Assembly: GCA_030220185.1 (NCBI GenBank)
Contig: JASPKZ010007286.1
Location: 620,001-684,000 of the forward strand
Reading direction: 5' to 3'
Source of the DNA: Diploptera punctata
Lineage: Eukaryota > Arthropoda > Insecta > Blattodea > Blaberidae
DNA: 64,000 nt
The notes beneath the pieces are model-generated. The model was not told where the DNA came from. It worked only from the letters and a program-made list of their open reading frames with translations, and did no database searches. Shown piece after piece: positions 33,392-44,599 of the stretch (position 1 is the stretch's first letter; each line of letters starts with the position of its first letter). The position numbers were made by a program, and so were the translations under genes.

Positions 33392-33405
33392 ACAATTAAT
33401 ATAAT

Positions 33406-33790
33406 TTAATAAACAAAAGATTATCATAATCATTACCTAAATCCAAATAAGGGAACGACCAGACTAGAAGCAGAAAAAAATACTGAATCAGGACAGCTCA
33501 AATGTTATATAAAAACATGGTAAAATCATAGTAAATATAGAGCAGTTTATGACATTCCCTTCGACACACAGCAGTAAATGGGCCAGGCATTAGCACTTGT
33601 CTTCCCAGTGAACAGGGTCTGCTACAATCCCTAGAGTTGGCTATTGAAATTACAGTATTCATCTAATCTTGACTACAGAAGATGATGAAAATGTTGTACC
33701 TTTGCTGTAACACATTATCCTAACATTTCCAAAGGAAAGTGTCATTTACACGTGCAAGCTTGTCTACTATAATTCTCCTGGTATCTCATA
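33406..33790. other. Intron, nothing recognised
   Basis: No repeat boundary or coding frame seen. Confidence 0.4.
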
Positions 33791-33799
33791 CAATAAGAT

Positions 33800-33955
33800 T
33801 TTTAACTCAAAAGTGAGTGTGGATAGACTCGAGTTTCTTCACTGCAATTGTGACATTCTCAATACAGTGAAAAAAACTCGAGTCTGCGAGGGAGTTAAGA
33901 AGTATGAGGTGAGTCAAAAACAACTCAACATAAATTAAAATAACCTCATAGTTTA
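33800..33955. mobile_element. PLE hairpin of the U3/A8 subfamily
   Basis: Minus motif TTGAGAA 33862-33856 with GAAA 33837-33834 and stem III CTCGAG; right arm GAAAAAAACTCGAGTCTGCG then AAGTATGAGGTGAGTC. Confidence 0.65.
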
Positions 33956-33999
33956 TGGTGAAATTAAATATTTCTTACCTCTCCTCAAATCAATTTTCT

Positions 34000-34047
34000 A
34001 AGTAGATCGCGATTTCGAGACCACAAACAGTCTCATCGTCAGCACTT
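34000..34047 (-). ncRNA. Hammerhead-like ribozyme, core intact
   Basis: Stem I AAGTG with TACTT; CTGACGA 34042-34036; stem II GAGAC/GTCTC; GAAA 34016-34013; stem III TCGCGA; cleavage TC. Confidence 0.7.
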
Positions 34048-34126
34048 CCTTGGCGATGGATGTTATGTTGATCGGAAGAAACTCTTCTTCTTCTTCCCTC
34101 AGAGGGCATAACATCCATTGCCAAGA

Positions 34127-34173
34127 AAGTGCTGACGATGAGACCGTTGTGGTCTTGAAATCGCGATCTATTT
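34127..34173 (+). ncRNA. Hammerhead-like ribozyme, core intact
   Basis: Stem I AAGTG (34127-34131) with TATTT including wobble pairs; CTGACGA 34132-34138; stem II GAGACC/GGTCTT; GAAA 34157-34160; stem III TCGCGA; TC 34167-34168. Frame reads SADDETVVVLKSRSI stop. Confidence 0.7.
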
Positions 34174-34514
34174 AGAAAATTTATATGAGGAGAGGTAAGA
34201 AACATTTAATTTCACCATAAACTAAACCTCATAGTGATTAATTCCTATAAAAAGTTAAACCACATAGTGTTATTTCTACCTACATAACTTAATTGGATAG
34301 TATTTGTTTACTCTGTTTTTTAAATTTCCACAAAAATCAAAAGCTGACAAATTGGGGGACCAGTGGATAACAATCCTTTATCAACAACCTTCCTTGAATA
34401 CTTAATTTATCAAATGTAATGTTTTGATTGCTGTGGGTAGTCACTGAATCATGCTAAAAAATAACCACCTTCTTTCACAATATAAGTTAATTGTTAAAAG
34501 AATCAGTTGAGTAT

Positions 34515-34750
34515 ATTATTTTTGGTCTGGACATCTTACCTCAATATTAATGTTGATTTGTTCTTGGACATGTTTCAAAACAATTCTCTGTTTTATCTTC
34601 AGCTTTCCCAGTCTGGGAAAGCTGAAGATAAAACAGAGAATTGTTTTGAAACATGTCCAAGAACAAATCAACATTAATATTGAGGTAAGATGTCCAGACC
34701 AAAAATAATATAATTAAAATAACCTCAAAATATAACTTCCTAAAATTAAA
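34515..34750. mobile_element. PLE hairpin with two ribozyme motifs
   Basis: Almost perfect inverted repeat, arms about 80 bp, centre near 34615. Duplication AATCAGTTGAGTAT at about 34501-34514 and 34755-34768. Cores: minus CTGAAGA 34602-34596, plus CTGAAGA 34622-34628, GAAA 34648-34651, stem II AAAACA/TGTTTT. Stem I pairing is poor. Confidence 0.78.
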
Positions 34751-34769
34751 TATTAATCAGTTGAGTATT

Positions 34770-35282
34770 TGTGTTCTGTATCTTTTACTATAGATTTTAT
34801 CGACAAAAAAATACGGTTTTAATAATCTTATGTGCAATTATGGAGTACCATACACCGACCTTCTAATCATATAAAGGAGTTCCAAAATGAGAGCAGGATT
34901 TTCTGTATGCCAGTATCTAATGTTTTGTATTATATGGCCATGTAAGTAAAATCATATTTAATCTATGAAATAATAAATGTAGGATCCACAAGGCCATTTT
35001 TAAAAAACCCAGTTACAAAAATGCACGCGTCACATTAACTGTAGTCTGTAACACAGAGGACCCAGAGAAGAAAGTGGACAAGTTTCGCATACATGCCACA
35101 AGCAGCGTTAGTGTAGAACAACTAACGACATCTCAATTTTTTCAATTTTTTTCTGGCACTAATATGAAATTCAGCATCGTCTGGTGGTAAAATCATGAAT
35201 TATAATTATATGCCATCTGTTGAGTAATCATGGAATTGAACTTTTATAGGAATAAATAACATTTTAATTTATCTTAAATTAT
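34770..35282. other. Intron, nothing recognised
   Basis: No element ends or frames recognised. Confidence 0.4.
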
Positions 35283-35294
35283 GAAATTATTTGT

Positions 35295-35636
35295 CCACCG
35301 CTGTGGTCTCGAGGTAGCGTGCTGCCTTGTCACACAGCGGGCTCGGGTTCGATCCCCGGTCGGGGCAGTTTTTCTGGGTGAGGTTTTTATTGGGATTTTT
35401 CCTCACCTGTAAGACAAATGTCAGGAAAACTTTAAGGCTCAAACGGTCCCCGAAATCATATGGCCATCATCTCCATCATCATCCTTATCATTATCATCAT
35501 CGTCATCCTTCACCGGTGTGGAAAGCAACGGGAAGCTAACACCTACACAATTCCCTAGTAAAGCTGCAAGCATAGCATGAAAATGCTATGATTGCAGTGA
35601 AGGACCTGCCCTCGGGCAGAATTACTATGGATGGAT
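35295..35636 (+). mobile_element. SINE family A
   Basis: tRNA-like head (TGGTCTCGAGGTAGCG A box; GGTTCGATCCCC B box), body with CTGTAAGACAAATGTCAGGA and CATCAT run, 3' end CAGAATTACTATGGATGGAT. Near-exact duplication GAAATTATTTGT/GAAATTTTTGT at 35283-35294 and 35637-35647. Confidence 0.88.
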
Positions 35637-35833
35637 GAAATTTTTGTACCCAGCCTCTCAGACCTAAAGACTGTTTTTTTATTTTAACAGAAGGGAAGAA
35701 TGAAAATAAATAAAACATGTTAATTTACTTTCGTTTATTAAAATTTAAAAACGTGCAATATGAGCTCTTTTAAATATGTACAATTGACCTACTTCCTTAT
35801 TCTCACATACATATTTTATACAATATTTATTAA

Positions 35834-37277
35834 CCCGTCAGCGCCGACATCCATACGTGGTATAGACCCTCTCTTCTTCACTTATTGCCGACATCTATAC
35901 GTGGTATAGACCTATGCAGGCGTGTTTTCTTTTTGTTCTGGATCGTACATTTTTGAAGCTACAAATATGTAATTTATTTGTGTTTAACGTAGAAATTATG
36001 AGCTTTCAGGACATATGAATAAACATAATATTTGTTTAAAATTTAATTTCATATTATTTTTTTAAAAATCAGATGAGATTGAAGTAATCGTAATTTTCTC
36101 TAAATGCGCGCGACCTTTTCATTTGTTTTTTTTTTACTGCTGTATATTCTTATATTTGCATATGAACAATATAATTTTGAAGCCTAAGATCTTAGCTTTC
36201 TTTCTAAGTGTATGAATCAGCTGTGATCACATTTTGTGCATGTGGTATTGAGGTTGAAGTAGTTTCTTACTTCAACACTCGATGGCACACAGACCTAGCT
36301 TTGTGCTGCTTTCTGCAGGGCTTCTAATAAACTTATACACAATCTAATTTTTCAGGTCGATAAAATGATATACAAGCTATCGATTGATATATAAATCGAC
36401 CTGTTTAGGGGATACCTGATTTATTTTGCCTCTTTCAAATAGATGTTACTTACAAGGAATCAGTCTGAGGCGCGGTGTCGTGCGTTATATACGTAATTAT
36501 GGAGAGTCATAACCTAAAAGACACTTCATCAGAAAAATTACCCCTAAAAGTGATAAATTGAAACCTCAAAGGAGGTGTGTTGTTTGTACTAAATATGGGA
36601 GAAGAAAGACATCTGTTTATTGCTGCCAGGAATATGATGTAGGTCTGTGTATTGAAGAGTGTTTCGAGCTGTATCACACCAAGCTCAACTACTAAGGTTA
36701 TGTGATTTTTTATTTCTAAAATTAATAGTACTAAAATAAGAGAAAATTATTTTGATGGTCTGTTGTAGTTGTAAATAACTGCTGTAGAATTTTTATACGA
36801 ATCCAAGCAATAATTCAGATTGTAAGTATAAACATGCTAGTGCTTTGACACAAGATTGAGCTTGAGTTCGCTCTTCTAAATATTCATTCTGATTTTGGTT
36901 ATGCCAGCTGCTTTTGTATATACAAGTTACAGATGAATCAGCACTATGCCACACAATATATTTAGTGTCTCACAGAAAGAAACAGGGATGTCCAATGTGA
37001 ACAAATCAAATTATTTAGTAAAAATGTGTATCATGAGAGAGAAATTCAGATTTCAGATTTTTTTTAAATAGTTTATAAAGGCTACTGAACTCCATACGGT
37101 ATGTATTAAATTTCTCATTTATTTCTGAGCTAACAAGTAAAAATTTCGTTCAAATCCATCGATATTTAAAAAAGTTATGATCGTTTATACAAATCAGTGT
37201 TTTAGGAATACTAAAATGTTAAAATGGCCTCCGTCCATGCAGTAGGAAAGCAAGTAAAAGGGTGCGTCACTGACGGG
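35834..37277 (+). mobile_element. piggyBac remnant
   Basis: Ends CCCGTCAG / CTGACGGG with TTAA on both sides (35830-35833, 37278-37281). 1444 bp. Subterminal direct repeat at left (CGACATCCATACGTGGTATA and a second copy about 50 bp on). Frame 36561-36695 reads RRCVVCTKYGRRKTSVYCCQ then EYDVGLCIEECFELYHTKLN Y stop, the cysteine-rich C-terminal domain of piggyBac transposases. The catalytic part is lost. Confidence 0.88.
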
Positions 37278-37281
37278 TTAA

Positions 37282-37600
37282 AGAACCTTAGCCATGTCGT
37301 ACATCTGAAATCCATTATAAAGTCACTCACATTTTTTAAATGTTTATTAGAAATGGCTGTACACTAACATCACTCTTCCTAACCTAACAAATCTTAGAAT
37401 TTTATCACTTCTAGTAGATATATCTTTGAAAATAGATTACATTAAAAAGTAAACAAGTTTGAATTTACTTACAAATTAGAATAAAATAAAATCTAAGTAA
37501 TGATTTTTGACTTTCGATAATATATAATTTTACAATACCATCTACATAGAACAAAGGATAGCAGCTGAAAATTTTAAATTTACAAAATGGCTAATTTCCC
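37282..37600. other. Intron, nothing recognised
   Basis: AT-rich without recognisable element. Confidence 0.4.
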
Positions 37601-37604
37601 ATTT

Positions 37605-37830
37605 TTCTCTTATATACATTGTAAATTCCCGCGCACCAAATGCTATGAAACCTATGCTTCTATCTTTGCAAATGATGGCTTCTTTATTAAGAAGACAGTT
37701 ATATAAGAGAAAAATTTGCATTTAGAGTGGAACTTGCCCCGATAGCTCAGTCGGTAGAGCATTGACCCAGAAAGCCAAAGGTCCTGGGTTCGAGTCTCAG
37801 TCTGAGCATATAATTTTTCTCTTCAAATAT
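37605..37830 (+). repeat. tRNA-headed SINE unit
   Basis: Body (CAAATGCTATGAAACCTATG) then tRNA-like head at 37736-37807 (A box TAGCTCAGTCGG, B box GGTTCGAGTCTC) and the ATAATTTTTCTCTTCAAATA downstream block. Single orientation here. Confidence 0.65.
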
Positions 37831-37839
37831 GAATTACAC

Positions 37840-38298
37840 TTGAGTTTATCGTTCTGCATTTATTCAGAGCTGATTCCATTCCTCTAAAAGTTTTTACGAG
37901 GTTTAACATAATCGTCCTATGTGGACCAGGAACATCAGGGAATGTATAGCAAAACATGATCACACAGATCCAAAATTCTTCGGTATTAAGTAACACTCGA
38001 CAAGATAAATCCTTTGTTGTAAGGTAACCATCAAGTCACAACCTTCACTCTTTTAGTAAGACGTATCAATACAAATATCAAACAGAGCTCACAAGAGCAT
38101 GTACTGCATTCTTGAAGGCAGGAAACAGGAGAGAGAAAATTGTAGCATGTGACTCCAGTGGAATGGCCACCAAGTGCCATAGAGAATGTCATAAATCACT
38201 CTGTATAATTTGCATAATAAACATTATGAGTAACACCACTCAATCCAATTTATTTCAATATGACAATTTATTACTGGAGATTTTGTAAATAACAAACC
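37840..38298. other. Intron, nothing recognised
   Basis: No coding frame or repeat end recognised. Confidence 0.4.
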
Positions 38299-38301
38299 AT
38301 A

Positions 38302-39642
38302 CCCTGTTTGCTCTTAAAGTGATCCTCATCAAAACAAAATCATGTAACCTGCTCGCTTTTCATTGGTTATGGACACCGACGTACGTTGTAGAAGCAATAT
38401 CCTTCCATCATTTATGCCACAATTACTGTCACTTTTGACACAGCAACAGAAGACTCGATACTTTCCGCCATTTTGTTTCATGAGAATCGACTGAAGCATG
38501 ACTCATATGCATCACCCATATGTAATAAACTATTTTAAGTTGTAATTATTGATTAGATTAGATTTATTTAGCCTGGTGGAGTTAAGGCCATGTGGCCTTC
38601 TCTTCCACTCACCAGGACAAACATATATTACATCAGAATATAACAATCTTAATTAACTCTAATATTAAACACTAAGTAAAAATTTGATCAAAAGATAATA
38701 TCTACTATATTACGATCTATAATACAACCAGTTAATGTTAGTTAAAATTAAGACCAAAACTAATAATAAATGTATACAAGCAAGGCATATTAAATTGTCC
38801 CTGTCTAATGTATATAAAAAAACAAAGAAAAATAATGAGATATAGAAAACTAATTTTACGATTATACAATATTAAAACAAAACAAATAAAAATATTTGTT
38901 ATTCTTAATATTATTTTCATAAATAATTAAATATATTAATATTGCTAAAAGAATACTATCAGTGAGGTGTATAAGTTAGTTTGTTATTAAATAATTCTTT
39001 AGTTTGTTTTTGAAGGATGTTATAGTTTGACAGTCTCTGACATAGGATGGAAGGGAATTCCATGTTTTGGTAAGCGACACCGTAAAAGATAATGAATAAT
39101 ATACAGTGTGATGAGGAGGGATATAAAGGACAATGTGCTGATGGGATCGAGTGTCAAGATTATGTGTGTCGGATAGTCTGATGAACCGGCGTGATAAATA
39201 ATTAGGCGATGATGTGTGAAGTATTTAATAGAGAAGGGATAAGGAATGGACAGTTCTACGGTCTCTTAGACGAAGCGACGATAATTGTTCCAGGGACGGT
39301 GTAACATGGTCAAATTTGCGAATACCACAAATAAAACGTGCGCAAGAATTATGAACACGTTGAAGTCTTTGAGTGGAAATAATATTTAAGTCTGTAAAAA
39401 GAGTGTCACAATAATCAAAATGGGGCATTGCAAGTATATTAGGTATATTTTAGAATATTTTGAATATTATTATTTTCATTCACAAAGAATAACAAGTATA
39501 TTCAGAGGACATAGTTTCAATTTAATGAAGGGAACTACTTTTTCGCGTACTTATTGCTTCTACAACGTACGTCGGTGTCCATAACCAATGAAAAGTGAGC
39601 AGATCACATGGTTTTGTTTTGACGAGGATTACTTTAAAAGGG
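38302..39642. mobile_element. TA-flanked element with 95 bp inverted repeats
   Basis: Inverted repeats of about 95 bp containing TTTCATTGGTTATGGACACC and ACCGACGTACGTTGTAGAAG, starting CCCT, with TA at 38300-38301 and 39643-39644. Between them a LINE is nested (about 38552-39440). No transposase of its own; probably a mariner-type MITE. Confidence 0.75.
38552..39440 (-). mobile_element. CR1/jockey-like LINE 3' fragment
   Basis: Minus frame 39428-39225: MPHFDYCDTLFTDLNIISTQ RLQRVHNSCARFICGIRKFD then HVTPSLEQLSSLRLRDRRTV, the segment following the reverse transcriptase in CR1/jockey-type elements. The rest is 3'UTR matching 24599-24795. Confidence 0.78.
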
Positions 39643-39654
39643 TATAGTATTTAG

Positions 39655-39870
39655 GATTCAATGAATGAAGAGTCATTTCTTTTCTTACCTCATAGTTTAT
39701 GTTTTCTTAAACATGGAAGCTGATGTCATAATGTCGGTTGAAAATGGGAAGGATGTTCCTCTTGAAAAACTGCAGTTCCCGTGTTTAAGAAAACAAACTA
39801 TGATAAGAAATTACTAATTAATTTACTGAATTAAGAACGTCATTATGTTATTTTCCATATTTAACTATTA
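39655..39870. mobile_element. PLE end pair
   Basis: TTTCTTACCTCATAGTTTAT and inverse pieces; ends AACGTCATTATGTTATTTTCC. Decayed. Confidence 0.5.
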
Positions 39871-39957
39871 ATAGTATTTAGGAACTATAAATATAAAATA
39901 ATTTATTTTAATAAATAATTTTCCAGGCTAAATTCTAAAACTTATTATATTTAACTA

Positions 39958-40990
39958 CACTGGTCAACATGATTTTTTGTCTCATGAGTATCAATAACTG
40001 TAAGAATCAAATGAATTGTGATTTCTTCTTACCTCATACTTCTATGTTTTTTTAAACATAGCACTGCAGTATCAGCGACCCATTGTCATCATCGTCAGCT
40101 GTTTTCATGAATCTTATTAAATGAACCTCATAATGTTAAAAATTCCCAAATTTAATATATAAATCAATAACTTACTTAATGCAGTTTTTTTATCGTGTTT
40201 TCAAATATATATTCGGAATTTCTCCATCACCCACAGTTTTTTTATTTCAATTTCAATTAATGGATTTAAATAAGTATTTTTTTAATAAACCTAGATTTCT
40301 TCCCAGAAAATCTTGGCGCAGTGAGCGATGAGCACAGGGAACACTTTCATCAGGAGATTTCAGCTATGGAAAAGAGATATCAAGGCAAATGGAATCCTAA
40401 TATGCTGGCCTCAAGAGGGATGTTCCACAGGTGAAATATAGCAGAAAATTGTAATTTCTTACTTTCAAGGTGAGTCCAAATGTTCAAATATTGTGTAGTT
40501 ACAAATGTAGAATTTTTTTTTCTCCAATGCCCCAGGTTGTCATTTCAACATTTCTGGTGTTCTCTACTGGCATTGGCTTTATTGTAACCCACTTCTGAAG
40601 TTGGGGTGCCTGGAAGGCAGAGTTACGTTACCCCGATGATATGATGGGTGATAAATGATAATGAAGCGCCGGGAGAGTTCTTAACCTAAACTTAACCTAA
40701 ATTCCAGACCATGGGCAACCACAGGAATGATTCCCTTAAGGAAAAATTCCTATGGTTTGACCGGGAATCGAACCTGCGACCTTATGAATAGTAGTCAGGA
40801 ACGCTGACCACTAGCCCATGAGGCTGGTATTGTAGAAAAAATATTAAAGTGTTTGAAATTATAAATGCCTGCCTCTCGGAAACCTTGTGTGATGGAGAAA
40901 AACTGATATCATATTTGAATTCAGGAGAAAAAATATCACATATTTTTCTTTCTGAGACAAAAAAAAAAGTTTCTTTTTTGTTGCTCAGTG
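39958..40990. mobile_element. CACTG element with nested insertions
   Basis: Left end CACTGGTCAACATGATTTTT, right end (inverse) CACTGAGCAACAAAAAAGAA; 3 bp duplication CTA at 39955-39957 and 40991-40993. Plus frame 40290-40470 keeps ENLGAVSDEHREHFHQEISA and MEKRYQGKWNPNMLA of the 6477-type protein. A PLE end (40010-40150) and SINE D are nested. Confidence 0.78.
40513..40830 (-). mobile_element. SINE family D
   Basis: tRNA-like head at the right end (inverse; GGTTCGATTCCCGG B box at about 40765) and a long body. Duplication TGTAGAA at 40506-40512 and 40831-40837. Confidence 0.75.
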
Positions 40991-41189
40991 CTATTAATGC
41001 TTAAATTTAATTCTTATCAACTTAATTTACATAATTAGTTCTATATTCAATGATTAATTAAATAATTTTTCTGAGTCTATGGAAGTAACTACATATATTA
41101 CTTTGAAGGCTGTGATAAAGATATTAAAGTCTGAATTTCTTGATATTATAACCAAGAAAAAAAATTTTTTAATTAATGTTGGGAAGTAA

Positions 41190-42290
41190 ACATTATGAGG
41201 TAATAATTGTCGAAACTGTCGCATAGATAGCAACGAAACTAGTCTGCATAAAAATCAAGAATTATGAGATGAGTCAAAAAATACAATTCAAAATATAATC
41301 ATTTAACATTTGTCGCAGAACATTTTTTAAAAAACTCATCTCATCAATTTCGTGCTTTTCATGAGACCCAGGTTTCAGACAACATCTTGTCCATCATCAG
41401 TCACAACTCTGACTGATGAAATTATTCGGCTGTCAACTTCTCTATTGTCTACATCTTCTATGCTGCCATTATGATTGAATTTATAAACTTTGAAATTAAA
41501 TTTTGCTCATTGGTATATCAAAGTTCATCGATCTATATTTATTCTTGTGAATATATATATATCTTCTCCCAAACTGTCACTTCTGAAGGTTTATCCAATT
41601 GTAAATGGATATTCCCAATGAACCAAATTTAATTTCAAAGTTTATAAATTCAACCATAGGGGGCAGCACAGAAGATATTGACAATCCATCCATCCATCCA
41701 TCCATAGTAATTCTGCTCAAAGGCAGGTCCTTCACTGCAATCATAGCATTTTCATGCTATGCTTGCAGCTTTACTAGGGAACTGTAGGTGTGGTAGCTTC
41801 CCGTTGCTTTCCACACCAGTGAAAGATAATGATAAGGAGGATGATGATGATGGCCATATGATTTCGGGGACCGTTTGGGCCTTAACGTTTTCCTGACATT
41901 TGTCTTACAGGTGAGGATAAACCGCGGTAAAAACCTCACCCAGAAAAACTGCCCTGAACGGGGATCGAACCCGAGTCCGCTGCATGACAAGGCAGCACGC
42001 TACCTCGAGACCACAGCGGTGGACATGTTGACAATAGAGAAGTTAATTAAATAAAAATAAAACTTACAGTTTTATTTTTATTTAATTAATACATTTGGAT
42101 TTTCATCAAGTAAACACCAACTCAATTGATTATTTAATAGAGAAATTGATGGTTGAAGAATTTCATCAGTCGCAGTTGTTACTGACGATGGACAAGATGT
42201 CGTCTGAAACGTAGGTCCCGTGAAAAGCATGAAATTTATGAGGCGAGTTTTTTTAAAAAATGTTCTCCAACAAATGTATTAACTCTCAAG
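41190..42290. mobile_element. PLE inverted dimer split by SINE A
   Basis: Left end GGGAAGTAAACATTATGAGG; arms share GAACATTTTTTAAAAAACTC and GGTCCCGTGAAAAGCATG. Related to the 23.5 kb copy. SINE A lies at 41686-42027. Confidence 0.7.
41686..42027 (-). mobile_element. SINE family A (inverse)
   Basis: Full-length inverse copy of 35295-35636. Exact duplication TTGACAAT at 41678-41685 and 42028-42035. Confidence 0.88.
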
Positions 42291-42366
42291 CTTACAGTAT
42301 AAAAATATTAAATATATAGAACATACTCTTTTGATTTAAATATGTTCTTAAATTAAAATTGCTTAC

Positions 42367-42568
42367 CTTCGCCTTTGCGTGGCACAAAGAGATTATGAAA
42401 ATGGGAAATCATCTTTCTCGCATATAAATTTGGGTCCTCACAAACTGGTTTTGGTACGCTAATTTTGGGCACTGGATGAAGTGCTGACAACCATTCACAA
42501 TATACATGTACACAATCCCTGATGGTATCATGTTCGCTGAGTGGCAAGCTCATTCCAAAACAAATTAC
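42367..42568 (-). CDS. RalGAPB: RalGAPB coding exon 2
   Basis: Begins VICFGMSLPLSEHD and ends NLFVPRKGE plus one base; acceptor AG at 42570-42569, donor GT at 42366-42365. It encodes the conserved N-terminal helical region of RalGAP beta (motifs CVHVYCEWL and NLFVPR match the vertebrate pattern CVDVYTDW...NLFVPR). The frame is intact and phase 0 at entry fits exon 1. Position between exon 1 (45.8 kb) and exon 3 (26.9 kb) makes intron 2 about 15.5 kb, filled with repeats. Confidence 0.93.
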
Positions 42569-42959
42569 CTGTATAAAAATTAATACATAGAACGATGAAA
42601 ATTAGTTTAAGAGAGTTAATATATGCTGCTAATGCTAATGTGAAAAGTACAATATTTATTTATCACAAGTAAATTAAAAGAGGGCTCTAATAATCATAAA
42701 ATCATATTGCTACACTGCTCTACTAAGCAAACCATCACCCCCATCATTATAGAATCAAACATTAAATATATTTTGTCAATATGACAGCAGAAAATAATAT
42801 TTTATTAACATGATGGTTTGCACTACATTCCATTTCCAAAAAAACTCCAAGCGCAACAGGCCTAGAAGGCCCTTGGCCTACCAGCCGGCTGCTGGCCTCA
42901 CTTCCATATGTGTTAATCACAGAGATAGATAATAATCAGCCAGTGTAAGGGTAACATGT

Positions 42960-43440
42960 GCTCAGCATGTCGAGTCTCCCAGCCATTATAGCTGATTTTC
43001 TTAACCTGGAGCCGCTACTTATTGTAGCTACCCAAATGCCTCACGATGCTGGGTGGGCATCAGTCCCATACTGGTCGAAATACTATGAGAAAATTTCTTC
43101 CCCCATGGAGACGAACCAGCGCAAGTCCCGTAGCTCTGCACCAAGGCTTCCTGCCTTAACCACTCGGCTACGGCGCAAGATTTTCTCATATATATATATA
43201 TATAAGTTTTTCGTTGCCTGTAAGACAAATGTTAGGAAAACTTTAAGGTATAAACGGTCCCCGAAATCATATGGTCCTTATCATTATCATATCAACATCC
43301 TCTTTCACCGGTGTGGAAAACAACGGGAAGCTACCACACCTACAATTCCCTAGTAAAGCTGCAAAGCATAGCATGAAAATGCTATGATTGCAGTGAAAGA
43401 CCTGCCCTCAGGCAGAATTACTATGGATATACATATAAGT
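42960..43440. mobile_element. SINE B (inverse) fused to SINE A 3' part
   Basis: 42960-43180 is a minus-strand SINE B with head TAGCCGAGTGGTTAAGGC. A (TA)n run at 43188-43203 joins it to the 3' part of SINE A (43205-43440). Chimera or adjacent insertions. Confidence 0.65.
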
Positions 43441-43453
43441 GAGAAAAAGGCTG

Positions 43454-43454
<1 letters not shown>

Positions 43455-43487
<33 letters not shown>
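43455..43487. repeat. (TA)n microsatellite
   Basis: Uninterrupted AT dinucleotides. Confidence 0.9.
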
Positions 43488-43490
<3 letters not shown>

Positions 43491-43573
43491 AAGAAATTCT
43501 AAAAAAATGCAAACATTATCATTCTAGATAAATATTTGTGCATTTTTTGGAATTTTTTAAAGTTATGGTATGG

Positions 43574-43745
43574 TATTGCACAAGATATCTAGTAGACTAT
43601 TAAGGTATTACTTGGATGAAGAAGACCAGTTAAATTGCTCAGAGGCACTAATTTCGGTTAGAACTTCTTTTACGAGCCAGAAAATCTTCAGACTCAGGAT
43701 CCTCCCTCCCAGAGGACTGTTCCTTACATATTTTTATTCTGCCAA
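43574..43745 (+). mobile_element. SINE E fragment
   Basis: AAGGTATTACTTGGATG and TCTTCAGACTCAGGATCC blocks match copies at 48655 and 57596. Confidence 0.6.
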
Positions 43746-43749
43746 GTGC

Positions 43750-44580
43750 ATTAAGATTGTCATAATTCACTCTGTAATATATTATCATAAAATGGTAAAA
43801 TATGAGGTCTCTTTCTTGGTGTTCTATTAAATACACTAACTAAATTAAATACGCTTACCTATATAAAAGATATGAATTCAGAGAAAATTCCAACTTAGTT
43901 GCCTTGTACTGAAATTCTCCTTTTCACTAATCTATCTGCAGTATTTTGGAAAAACAAAGAACCAGTTTAGATAGGAGAGGTTAGAATGAAAAACACTCAA
44001 ATGGAAAAACTGTATAATAATTCACTCAGTGAGTTTTTTTTTTTTTAAGTTCTACAATAGTGTGCATGCGTCAACCTTATGAAACTGCCAGCAGATGGCA
44101 GGACATATTCGTGAAATCAGTATGACCAAATTGCACAATTATTTTCCCATGTTTATAAGAAATGTATGTCCACTAACTTGCCGTTTCATAACCTAACAAA
44201 ATAAATTACATATTCAATAAACTATAAAATAATCTGGTGTACACTAACCTAATAAAATGAAGTTAATGAATATCCATTTCTTAAATCATGTTTGCTTACA
44301 TTAGTCATACTGATTTCACATATATGTGCTGCCGTCTGCTGGCAATTTCATTAGCATTCAAAAATGTATACTGCAATTCTGTAGAACTTAAAAAATCAAT
44401 GACAGAAAATTTTATGTATGTGTAAATATTTAATACCCTAAGTGTAAAAAAAAAGGCTATTCTTTAGAATGATTTACCCTTGATTTTTCAGTTTATTATC
44501 GTGAATTATAACTCTTTTTCTGTATTTAGTTACATTTTTAACAATTTTTATGACTTTATTTTAGAATTTTCAAGTATTTA
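43750..44580. other. Intron, possible inverted repeat
   Basis: GAAACTGCCAGCAGATGGCA (about 44080) and the inverse-like CTGCCGTCTGCTGGCAATTT (about 44332) bracket 44045-44385, perhaps an old foldback element. Otherwise nothing recognised. Confidence 0.4.
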
Positions 44581-44599
44581 TTAAAATATACACATTGTG

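Larger units (their letters stand above)
33950..34240. mobile_element. PLE inverted dimer with two intact ribozyme cores
   Basis: Arms of about 125 bp (AATATTTCTTACCTCTCCTC...) centred near 34085; ends AAACCTCATAGTGATTAATT. Confidence 0.82.

Noticed and set aside
34515..34750. Perfect hairpins as microRNA genes
   Set aside because: Arms match PLE 3' ends at many loci and carry target duplications; no separate evidence for small RNA processing.
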